Position numbers and translations under genes: made by a program. Below are positions 50,618 to 62,096 of a stretch of DNA of 64,000 nt, piece after piece. The notes beneath the pieces are model-generated. The model was not told the origin of the DNA. It worked only from the letters and a program-made list of their open reading frames with translations, and made no database searches. Source of the DNA: Acanthosoma haemorrhoidale (lineage: Eukaryota; Arthropoda; Insecta; Hemiptera; Acanthosomatidae); assembly GCA_930367205.1 (NCBI GenBank), contig OV884015.1, positions 2,666,001 through 2,730,000 of the forward strand, written 5' to 3'. The first letter of the stretch is position 1. Each line of letters starts with the position of its first letter.

Positions 50618-53600
50618 TATTGCTAATTACTGGGCAACCAGTTATGGTAGCATTATTTAGTTTTTTTATTACGTACATCTATGTATTGTCAACAATCCCA
50701 CAAAGTTTGATTGAATTGATGATAGTGGTTTTGGAGCTAGCGCAATGTGAACATATTCACTTTTGCTAAGCTCGGTCGATTTGGCGTTTGAGGAAATTGG
50801 ATAGATGTAGAATTATTCTTAGTGCTAATAACTCTGCAACAAGTTATGGGATTATTATGTAGTTCCTTTGCTTACGTTTCTCTATATATTGTCAACAAAC
50901 CCACAAAGTTTAATTTCATTGATGCTAGTAGTTTTTGAGGAAGGGCGATGTTAACATATTCCCCTTCGCTTAGCTCGGTCATTTCGGCTGCTGCCGTAAT
51001 TAGAAAGATGTAGAATTTTTTTTATCGCTAATAACTCAGCAACCAGTTATGGTAGCATTATGTGTTTTTTTTTATTAGGTACATCTATATATTGTCAACA
51101 ATCCCACAAAGTTTGATTCAATTGATGATAGTGGTTTTGGAGCTAGGCCGAGGTGAACATATTCACTTTTGCTAAGCTCGGTCGATTTGGCGTTTGAGGA
51201 AATTGGATAGATGTAGAATTATTCTTAGTGCTAATAACTCTGCAACAAGTTATGGGATTATTATGTAGTTTCTTTGCTTACGTTCCTCTATATATTGTCA
51301 ACAAACCCACAAAGTTTGATCAAATTGATGATATTGGTTTCGGAGGTAGGGCGATGTGAACATATTCGACTTTGCTTAGCTCGGTGGATTTGGCTGTTGA
51401 AGAAACTTGAAAGATTTAGAATTATACATTATAGCTATTTTCTCTGGAACCAGTAAAGGCAGCATTTTGTGGTTTCTTTTATTTTTTACATCTATATATT
51501 ATCAACAATCCCACAATGTTTGACATAAATGTTTCAAGCGGTTTCGGAGGTAGAGTAATTTGAAGATATTTCCATCCCCTAAGCTTCGGCAATGTGACAG
51601 ATCAAGGAGCTGGATAGATGTAAAATTATGTTTATTGCTAATTCCTGGGCAACCAGTTATGGTAGCATTATTTAGTTTTTTTTATTACGTACATCTATAT
51701 ATTGTCAACAATCTCACAAAAATTGATTGAATTGATGCTAGTAGTTTTTGAGATTGGGCAATGTGAACATATTCCACTTTGCTTAGTTCGGTAGATTCGG
51801 CTGTTGAAGAAACTTGAAAGATTTAGAATTATGCATTATCGCTAATAACTCTGCAACAAGTTATGGGATTATTATGTAGTTTCTTTGCTTACGTTCCTCT
51901 ATATATTGTCAACAAACCCACAAAGTTTGATTCAATTGATGATAGTGGTTTTGGAGCTAGGCCGATGTGAACATATTCACTTTTGCTAAGCTCGGTCGAT
52001 TTGGCGTTTGAGGAAATTGGATAGATGTAGAATTATTCTTATCGCTAATAACTCTCCAACAAGCTATGGGAGCATTATGTGGTTTCTTTGCTTACGTTCC
52101 TCTATATATTGTCAACAAACCCACAAAGTTTGATTCAATTGATGATAGTGGTTTTTAAGGAAGGGTGATGTTAACATATTCAACTTCGCTCAGCGCGATC
52201 ATTTCGGCTATTGCCGAAATTGGAAAGATGTAGAATTACCTTTATCGCTAATAACTCAGCAACCAGTTATGATAGCATTATGTGTTTTTTTTTATTACGT
52301 ACATCTATATATTCTTACCAATCCCACAACGTTTGATTAAATTGATGCTGGTAGTTTTTTAGGAAGGGCGATGTGAACATATTCACCTTCGCTTAGCGCG
52401 GTCATTTTGGCTGCTGCCGAAATTGGAAAGATGTAGAATTAATTTTATCGCTAATAACTCGGCAACCAGCTATAGTAGCATTATGAGGTTTTTTTTATTA
52501 CGTACATCTATATATTGTCAACAATCCCACAAAGTTTGATTGAATTGATGCTAGTAGTTTTTGAGATTGGGCGATGTGAACATATTCCACTTTGCTTAGT
52601 TCGGTGGATTCGGCTGTTGAAGAAACTTGAAAGATTTAGAATTATGCATTATCGCTAATAACTCGGCAACTAATTATTGTAGCATTATGTAGTTTTTTTT
52701 ATTACGTACATCTATATATTCTTACCAATCCAACAAAGTTTGATTAAATTGATACTGGTAGTTTTTTAGGAAGGGCGATGTGAACATATTCACCTTCGCT
52801 TAGCGCGGTCATTTTGGCTGCGGCCGAAATTGGAAAGATGTAGAATTATTTTTATCGCTAATAACTCGGCAACCAGCTATAATAGCATTATGAGGTTCTT
52901 TTTATTACGTACATCTATATATTGTCAACAATCCCACAAAGTTTGATTGAATTGATGCTAGTAGTTTTTGAGATTGGGCGATGTGAACATATTCCACTTT
53001 GCTTAGCTCGGTGGATTCGGCTGTTGAAGAAATTTGAAAGATTTAGAATTATACATTATCGCTAATTTCTCTGCAAACAGTAAATGCAGCATTTTGTGGT
53101 TTCTTTTATTTTTTACATCCATATATTATCAACAATCCCAAAAAGTAGGACATTAATGTTTCCAGCGGTTTCGGAGGTAGAGTGATTTGAAGATATTTCC
53201 ATCCCCTAAGCTTCGGCAATGTGACAGATCAAGGAGCTGGATAGATGCAAAATTATGTTTATTGCTAATTACAGGGTAACCAGCTATAGTAGCATTATTT
53301 AGTTTTTTTTATTACGTACATCTATATAGTGTTTACAAACTCATAAAGTTTGATTCAATTGATGATAGTGGTTTTGGAGCTAGGCCGATGTGAACATATT
53401 CACTTTTGCTAAGCTCGGTCGATTTGGCGTTTGAGGAAATTGGATAGATGTAGAATTATTCTTAGTGCTAATAACTCTGCAACAAGTTATGGGAGCATTA
53501 TGTAGTTGCTTTGCTTACGTTCCTTTATATATTGTCAACAAACCCACAAAGTTTAATTTCATTGATGCTAGTAGTTTTTGAGGAAGGGCGATGTGAACAT

Positions 53601-53934
53601 ATTCCACTTTGCTTAGTTCGGTGGATTTGGCTGCTGCCGAAATTGGAAAGATGTAGAATTATTTTTATCGCTAATAACTCGGCAAACAGCTATAGTAGCA
53701 TTATTTAGTTTTATTTATTACGTACATCTATATATTGTTTACAAACTCACAAAGTTTGATTCAATTGATGCTAGTAGTTTTTGAGATTGGGCGATGTGAA
53801 CAACTTCCACTTTGCTTAGTTCGGTGGATTCGGCTGTTGAAGAAACTTAAAAGATTTAGAATTATTCTTATCGCTAATAACTCTCCAACAAACTATGGGA
53901 GCATTATGTGGTTTCTTTGCTTACGTTCCTCTAT
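50618..53934. repeat. Satellite C array, block C1 (3,317 bp, about 16 monomers of 203-204 bp)
   Basis: Tandem copies: the tattg/tatta anchor lies at 51293, 51497, 51700, 51904 and 52107, giving spacings of 203-204 bp. The monomer contains tatattgtcaacaatccc, a G-rich centre around gggcgatgtgaacatattc, and cgctaataactcggcaacc. At least four subtypes can be told apart by their central parts: ggagctaggccgatg, gagattgggcgatg, gaggaagggcgatg, and a divergent one with cggtttcggaggtagagt. The short plus-strand reading frames here end at the conserved taataa and show no gene features. Confidence 0.96.
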
Positions 53935-53940
53935 TTCATA
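53926..53940. other. C-to-A junction (first of two copies)
   Basis: C is followed to gttcctctat and A resumes at tatttcatagctag; the overlap is only tat. The second copy is 3,937 bp downstream (about 57869-57871). Confidence 0.9.
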
Positions 53941-54554
53941 GCTAGTACGTTAGCTCCTGTCCCATTATGTTCTCCTGATACTAAAACAAGAAAAATATCG
54001 TCAAAAAGTCGAATTTTTAAAAAATGCGTATTTCATAGCTAGTATGTTAGCTCCTGCCCCATTATGTTCTCCTCATATGAAAATCAGGAAAATATCGTCA
54101 AAAAGTTGAATTTTTAAAAAATGGGTATTTCATAGCTGGTACGTTAGCTCCTGTCCCATTATGTTCTCCTGATACGAAAACAACGAAAATATCGTCAAAA
54201 AGTCGAATTTTTAAAAAAATGGGTATTTCATAGCTGGCACGTTAGCTCCTACTCTTTTATGTTCTCCTGATACTAAATCAAGGAAAATATCGTCAAAAAG
54301 TCGAATTTTTCGAAAATGCGTATTTCATAGCTAGTACGTTAGCTCCTGCCCCATCATGTTCTCCTGATACTAAAACGAGAAAAAGATCGTCAAAAAGTTG
54401 AATTTTTAAAAAATGGGTATTTCATAGCTGGTCCGTTAGCTCCTACCCTATTATGTTCTCCTGATACGAAAACCAGGAAAATATCATCAAAAAGTCGATT
54501 TTTTAAAAAATGCGTATTTCATAGCTAGTACGTCAGCTCCTGCCCCATTATGTT
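53935..54554. repeat. Satellite A array, block A14 (620 bp, about 6 monomers) between two C blocks
   Basis: Entered from C at cctctatttcatagctag, where tat (53932-53934) is shared by both families. It leaves A at ATTATGTT (54547-54554). It is the A part of the second 3,937-bp unit. I found one clear substitution against the first copy, A at 54251 for G at 50314. Confidence 0.95.
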
Positions 54555-57500
54555 TATTGCTAATTACTGGGCAACCAGTTATGGTAGCATTATTTAGTTT
54601 TTTTATTACGTACATCTATGTATTGTCAACAATCCCACAAAGTTTGATTGAATTGATGATAGTGGTTTTGGAGCTAGCGCAATGTGAACATATTCACTTT
54701 TGCTAAGCTCGGTCGATTTGGCGTTTGAGGAAATTGGATAGATGTAGAATTATTCTTAGTGCTAATAACTCTGCAACAAGTTATGGGATTATTATGTAGT
54801 TCCTTTGCTTACGTTTCTCTATATATTGTCAACAAACCCACAAAGTTTAATTTCATTGATGCTAGTAGTTTTTGAGGAAGGGCGATGTTAACATATTCCC
54901 CTTCGCTTAGCTCGGTCATTTCGGCTGCTGCCGTAATTAGAAAGATGTAGAATTTTTTTTATCGCTAATAACTCAGCAACCAGTTATGGTAGCATTATGT
55001 GTTTTTTTTTATTAGGTACATCTATATATTGTCAACAATCCCACAAAGTTTGATTCAATTGATGATAGTGGTTTTGGAGCTAGGCCGAGGTGAACATATT
55101 CACTTTTGCTAAGCTCGGTCGATTTGGCGTTTGAGGAAATTGGATAGATGTAGAATTATTCTTAGTGCTAATAACTCTGCAACAAGTTATGGGATTATTA
55201 TGTAGTTTCTTTGCTTACGTTCCTCTATATATTGTCAACAAACCCACAAAGTTTGATCAAATTGATGATATTGGTTTCGGAGGTAGGGCGATGTGAACAT
55301 ATTCGACTTTGCTTAGCTCGGTGGATTTGGCTGTTGAAGAAACTTGAAAGATTTAGAATTATACATTATAGCTATTTTCTCTGGAACCAGTAAAGGCAGC
55401 ATTTTGTGGTTTCTTTTATTTTTTACATCTATATATTATCAACAATCCCACAATGTTTGACATAAATGTTTCAAGCGGTTTCGGAGGTAGAGTAATTTGA
55501 AGATATTTCCATCCCCTAAGCTTCGGCAATGTGACAGATCAAGGAGCTGGATAGATGTAAAATTATGTTTATTGCTAATTCCTGGGCAACCAGTTATGGT
55601 AGCATTATTTAGTTTTTTTTATTACGTACATCTATATATTGTCAACAATCTCACAAAAATTGATTGAATTGATGCTAGTAGTTTTTGAGATTGGGCAATG
55701 TGAACATATTCCACTTTGCTTAGTTCGGTAGATTCGGCTGTTGAAGAAACTTGAAAGATTTAGAATTATGCATTATCGCTAATAACTCTGCAACAAGTTA
55801 TGGGATTATTATGTAGTTTCTTTGCTTACGTTCCTCTATATATTGTCAACAAACCCACAAAGTTTGATTCAATTGATGATAGTGGTTTTGGAGCTAGGCC
55901 GATGTGAACATATTCACTTTTGCTAAGCTCGGTCGATTTGGCGTTTGAGGAAATTGGATAGATGTAGAATTATTCTTATCGCTAATAACTCTCCAACAAG
56001 CTATGGGAGCATTATGTGGTTTCTTTGCTTACGTTCCTCTATATATTGTCAACAAACCCACAAAGTTTGATTCAATTGATGATAGTGGTTTTTAAGGAAG
56101 GGTGATGTTAACATATTCAACTTCGCTCAGCGCGATCATTTCGGCTATTGCCGAAATTGGAAAGATGTAGAATTACCTTTATCGCTAATAACTCAGCAAC
56201 CAGTTATGATAGCATTATGTGTTTTTTTTTATTACGTACATCTATATATTCTTACCAATCCCACAACGTTTGATTAAATTGATGCTGGTAGTTTTTTAGG
56301 AAGGGCGATGTGAACATATTCACCTTCGCTTAGCGCGGTCATTTTGGCTGCTGCCGAAATTGGAAAGATGTAGAATTAATTTTATCGCTAATAACTCGGC
56401 AACCAGCTATAGTAGCATTATGAGGTTTTTTTTATTACGTACATCTATATATTGTCAACAATCCCACAAAGTTTGATTGAATTGATGCTAGTAGTTTTTG
56501 AGATTGGGCGATGTGAACATATTCCACTTTGCTTAGTTCGGTGGATTCGGCTGTTGAAGAAACTTGAAAGATTTAGAATTATGCATTATCGCTAATAACT
56601 CGGCAACTAATTATTGTAGCATTATGTAGTTTTTTTTATTACGTACATCTATATATTCTTACCAATCCAACAAAGTTTGATTAAATTGATACTGGTAGTT
56701 TTTTAGGAAGGGCGATGTGAACATATTCACCTTCGCTTAGCGCGGTCATTTTGGCTGCGGCCGAAATTGGAAAGATGTAGAATTATTTTTATCGCTAATA
56801 ACTCGGCAACCAGCTATAATAGCATTATGAGGTTCTTTTTATTACGTACATCTATATATTGTCAACAATCCCACAAAGTTTGATTGAATTGATGCTAGTA
56901 GTTTTTGAGATTGGGCGATGTGAACATATTCCACTTTGCTTAGCTCGGTGGATTCGGCTGTTGAAGAAATTTGAAAGATTTAGAATTATACATTATCGCT
57001 AATTTCTCTGCAAACAGTAAATGCAGCATTTTGTGGTTTCTTTTATTTTTTACATCCATATATTATCAACAATCCCAAAAAGTAGGACATTAATGTTTCC
57101 AGCGGTTTCGGAGGTAGAGTGATTTGAAGATATTTCCATCCCCTAAGCTTCGGCAATGTGACAGATCAAGGAGCTGGATAGATGCAAAATTATGTTTATT
57201 GCTAATTACAGGGTAACCAGCTATAGTAGCATTATTTAGTTTTTTTTATTACGTACATCTATATAGTGTTTACAAACTCATAAAGTTTGATTCAATTGAT
57301 GATAGTGGTTTTGGAGCTAGGCCGATGTGAACATATTCACTTTTGCTAAGCTCGGTCGATTTGGCGTTTGAGGAAATTGGATAGATGTAGAATTATTCTT
57401 AGTGCTAATAACTCTGCAACAAGTTATGGGAGCATTATGTAGTTGCTTTGCTTACGTTCCTTTATATATTGTCAACAAACCCACAAAGTTTAATTTCATT

Positions 57501-57871
57501 GATGCTAGTAGTTTTTGAGGAAGGGCGATGTGAACATATTCCACTTTGCTTAGTTCGGTGGATTTGGCTGCTGCCGAAATTGGAAAGATGTAGAATTATT
57601 TTTATCGCTAATAACTCGGCAAACAGCTATAGTAGCATTATTTAGTTTTATTTATTACGTACATCTATATATTGTTTACAAACTCACAAAGTTTGATTCA
57701 ATTGATGCTAGTAGTTTTTGAGATTGGGCGATGTGAACAACTTCCACTTTGCTTAGTTCGGTGGATTCGGCTGTTGAAGAAACTTAAAAGATTTAGAATT
57801 ATTCTTATCGCTAATAACTCTCCAACAAACTATGGGAGCATTATGTGGTTTCTTTGCTTACGTTCCTCTAT
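54555..57871. repeat. Satellite C array, block C2 (3,317 bp, about 16 monomers)
   Basis: Appears to be a base-for-base copy of C1 at an offset of 3,937 bp. Reading through the two I noticed no difference, though I could not align them by machine. The left and right junctions are also at exactly 3,937 bp. This suggests very recent copying, or alternatively an assembly duplication. Confidence 0.95.
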
Positions 57872-58312
57872 TTCATAGCTAGTACGTCAGCTCCTGCCCC
57901 ATTATGTTCTCCTGATACGAAAACAACAAAAATATCGTCAAAAAGTCGAATTTTTAAAAAAATGGGTATTTCATAGCTGGCACGTTAGCTCCTGCTCTTT
58001 TATGTTCTCCTGATACTAAATCAAGGAAAATATCGTCAAAAAGTCGAATTTTTCGAAAATGCGTATTTCATAGCTAGTACGTTAGCTCCTGCCCCATCAT
58101 GTTCTCCTGATACTAAAACGAGGAAAAGATCGTCAAAAAGTTGAATTTTTAAAAAATGGGTATTTCATAGCTGGTACGTTAGCTCCTGTCCCATTATGTT
58201 CTCCTGATACCAAAACAAAGAAAATATTGTCTAAAATTCAAATTTTTACAAAAATGCGTTTTTTATAGCTGGTACGTTAGCTCCTACCCTATTATGTTCT
58301 CCTGATACGAAA
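57872..58312. repeat. Satellite A array, block A15 (about 4.5 monomers)
   Basis: Enters from C by the same junction as A14, but after 57,887 it follows a different order of variants (tacgtcagctcctgcccc). It leaves A by an A-to-B junction seen only once in the window, at gatacgaaaatattcgat, some 40 bp further along the A monomer than the usual exit point. Confidence 0.94.
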
Positions 58313-60310
58313 ATATTCGATATCATTTGATGTTATATTCACTCGAAACTTTAATCAAACGATCATATCACGTGATACCATGAGTGCTAATGATTAGGCA
58401 CACAATCATATTCGACATCATTTGATGTTATGTTCACGCGAAACTTTAATCATACAATCATATCACGTGATTGAATGAGTGCCAATGATATAGTACACTA
58501 TCATATTCGACATCATTTGATGTTATGTTCACCCGGAACTTCAATCAATCGATCGTATCACGTGATTGAATGAGTGCCAATGATATGACACACAATCATA
58601 TTCGACATCATTTGATGTTATATTCACTCGTAACTTGAATCATACGATTGTAACACGTGATACAATGAGTTCAAATGATACGGTACACAATCATATTTCA
58701 CATCATTTGATGTTATGTTTACTCGTAACTTTAATCATACGATCGTATCACGTGATTGAATGAGTGCCAATGATATGGCACACAATCAAATTCGACATTA
58801 TTTGGTGTTATATTCACTCGTAACTTGAATCACACGATCGTATCACGTGATACAATGAGTTCAAATGATACGGTACACAATCATATTCGACATCATTTGA
58901 TGTTATGTTCACTCGTAACTTGAATCATACGATTGTATCACGTGAAACGATGAGTGCTAATGATACATTATACAATCATATTCAACATCATTTGATGTTA
59001 TCTTCACTCGTAACTTTCATCATACGATCGTATCACGTGATACAATGAGTGCCAATGATACGGTACACTATCATATTCGACATCATTTGATGTTATATTC
59101 ACTCGTGGCTTCAATCATACGATCGTATCACGTGATATAATGAGTGGCAATGATGCGGTACACTATCATAATCGACATCATCTGATGTTATTGATATGGT
59201 ATACCAGCATGGTTGACATCATTTAATGTTATATTCACTCGTAAGTTTAATCATACGATCGTATCACGTGATACAATGAGTGTTAATGATACATTATACA
59301 ATCATATTCAACATCATTTGATGTTATATTTACTCGTAACTTTAATCATACGATCGTATCACGTGAGACAATGAGTGCCAATGATACGGCACACTATCAT
59401 ATTCGACATCATTTGATGCTATATTTACTCGTAACTTTAATCATACGATCGTATCACGTGAAACAACGAGTGCTAATGATACATTATACAATCATATTCA
59501 ACATCATTTGATGTTATGTTCACGCGAAACTTTAATCATACAATCATATCACGTGATTGAATGAGTGCTAATGATATAGTACACTATCATATTCGACATC
59601 ATTTGATGTTATGTTCACCCGAAACTTCAATCAATCGATCGTATCACGTGATTGAATGAGTGCCAATGATATGACACACAATCATATTCGACATCATTTG
59701 ATGTTATATTCACTCGTAACTTAAATCATACGATTGTATCACGTGATACAATGAGTGCTAATGATACAGCACACAATCATATTCGACATCATTTGATGTT
59801 ATATTCACTCGTAACTTGAATCATACGACCGTATCATGTGATTAAATGAATGCCAATGATATGGCACACAATCATATTCGACATCATTTGATGTTATATT
59901 CACTGGTACCATGAATCATACGATCGTATCACGTGATACCATGAGTGCTAATGATACAGCACACAATCTTATTCGACATTATTTGATGTTATATTCACTC
60001 GTAACTTGAATCATACGACCGTATCACGTGATACAATAAGTTTAAATGATACGGTAAACAATCATATTCGACATCATTTGATGTTATATCCATCCCAAAC
60101 TTTAATCATACGATCGTATCACGTGAAACAATGAGTGCTAATGATACATTATACAATCATATTCAAAATCATTTGATGTTATCTTCACTCGTAACTTTCA
60201 TCATACGATCGTATCACGTGATACAATAAGTGCAAATGATACGGCACACTATCATATTTGACATCATTTGATGTCATATTCACTCGTAACTTTATTCATA
60301 CGATCGTATG
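58313..60310. repeat. Satellite B array, block B13 (about 21 monomers)
   Basis: The only B block right of the C arrays. It carries the 41-bp short monomer (59175-59215), otherwise found only in B1, and private variants such as cacccggaacttcaatcaatcg. One core is mutated to TCATGTGA (59834-59841). It ends at a type I palindrome (60297-60310). Confidence 0.95.
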
Positions 60311-62096
60311 ATCTTTAACGTTAGCTCTTGCCCTATTATGTTCTCCTGATACCAAAACATAGAAAACATCTTTAAAAAGTCGAATATTAACAAAAATGCG
60401 TATTTCATAGCTAGTATGTTAGCTCCTGCCCCATTATGTTCTCCTGATACCTGAACAAGAAAATATCGTAAAAAAGTTGAATTTTTAAAAAAATGCGTAT
60501 TTCTTAGCTAGTACGTTAGCTCCTGCCTTATTATGTTCTCCTGATACCAAAAAAAAAAAAAGGCATCAAAAAGTTAAATTTTTTTAAAAAAGAGTATTTT
60601 ATAGCCGGTACGTTAGCTCCTGAACAATTATGTTCTCCTGATACGAAATCAAGAAAAATATCGTCAAAAAGTTGAATTTTTCGAAAATGCGTATTTCATA
60701 GCTAGTACGTTAGCTTCTGCCCCATCATGTGCTCCTGATACTAAAACCAGGAAAATATCGTCAAAAAAATGAATTTTTAAAAAAATGCGTATTTCTTAGC
60801 TAGTACGTTAGCTCCTGCCTTATTATGTTCTCCTGATACCAAAACAAAGAAAATGTCATCAAAAAGTTAAATTTTTTTAAAAAAGAGTATTTTATAGCTG
60901 GTACGTCAGCTCCTGCCCTATTATGTTCTCCTGATACGAAAACAAGACAAATATCGTCAAAAAGACAAATTTTTACAAAAATGCGTTTTTTATAGCTGGT
61001 ACGTTAGATCCTACCCTATTATGTTCTCCTGATACGAAATCAAGAAAAATATCGTCAAAAAGTCGAATTTTTCGAAAATGCGTATTTCATAGCTAGTACG
61101 TTAGCTTCTGCTCCATCATGTTCTCCTGATACTAAAACCAGGAAAATATCGTCAAAAAAATGAATTTTTAAAAAAATGCGTATTTCTTAGCTAGTACGTT
61201 AGCTCCTGCCTTATTATGTTCTCCTGATACCAAAACAAAGAAAATGTCATCAAAAAGTTAAATTTTTTGAAAAAAGAGTATTTTATAGCTGGTACGTCAG
61301 CTCCTGCCCTATTATGTTCTCCTGATACGAAAACAAGAAAAATATCGTCAAAAAGTCGAATTTTTACAAAAATGCGTATTTAGAGCTAGTACGTTAGCTC
61401 CTGTCCCGTTATGTTCTCCTGATACCAAAACAAAAAAAATATCGTTCAAAAGTCAAATTTTTACAAAAATGCGTATTTCATAGCTGGTACGTTAGCTCCT
61501 GCCCTATTATGTTCTCCTGATACGAAAACGAGAAAATGATCGTCAAAAAGTTGAATTTTTAAAAAATGGGTATTTCATAGCTAGTATGTTAGCTCCTGCC
61601 CCATTATGTTCTCCTGATATGAAAATCAGGAAAATATCGTCAAAAAGTTGAATTTTTAGAAAATGGGTATTTCATAGCTGGTACGTTAGCTCCTGTCCCA
61701 TTATGTTCTCCTGATACCAAAACAAGAAAAATATCGTCAAAAAGTCGAATTTTTAAAAAATGCGTATTTCATATCTAGTACGTTAGCTCCTGCCCCATCA
61801 TGTTCTCCTGATACTAAAACGAGGAAAAGATCGTCAAAAAGTTGAATTTTTAAAAAATGGGTATTTCATAGCTGGTACGTTAGCTCCTGTCTCATTATGT
61901 TCTCCTGATACCAAAACAAAGAAAATATCGTCTAAAATTCAAATTTTTACAAAAATGCGTTTTTTATAGCTGGTACGTTAGCTCCTACCCTATTATGTTC
62001 TCTTGATACGAAAACCAGGAAAATATCATCAAAAAGTCGATTTTTTAAAAAATGCGTATTTCATAGCTAGTACGTCAGCTCCTGCCCCATTATGTT
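60311..62096. repeat. Satellite A array, block A16 (about 18 monomers)
   Basis: From a type I junction to an A-to-C junction at ATTATGTT (62089-62096). One monomer near 60551-60562 has an uninterrupted run of about ten or more A in place of the usual caaaacaaagaaaatg. Its last monomers resemble those before C1 and C2. Confidence 0.95.

Larger units (their letters stand above)
50004..57878. repeat. 3,937-bp composite A+C unit, two tandem copies
   Basis: Unit one runs from about 50,004 to 53,940 and unit two from about 53,941 to 57,878. Each has about 0.6 kb of A and 3,317 bp of C. Junction positions and internal markers are all displaced by exactly 3,937 bp. The only difference I found is G at 50314 against A at 54251. 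Confidence 0.94.

Noticed and set aside
51274..51456. 60-75-codon plus-strand frames in family C (51274, 53511, 53735, their copies 3,937 bp on, 62003, 63180)
   Set aside because: Each is one C monomer, or an A-to-C junction at 62003, read until the conserved taataa. Frames stay aligned only because the period is close to 204 bp.
50618..57871. C blocks as long terminal repeats or a transposon inserted into A
   Set aside because: C is itself a tandem 203-204 bp repeat. There is no target-site duplication, terminal inverted repeat, primer-binding site or coding region, and its junctions show only short shared bases.
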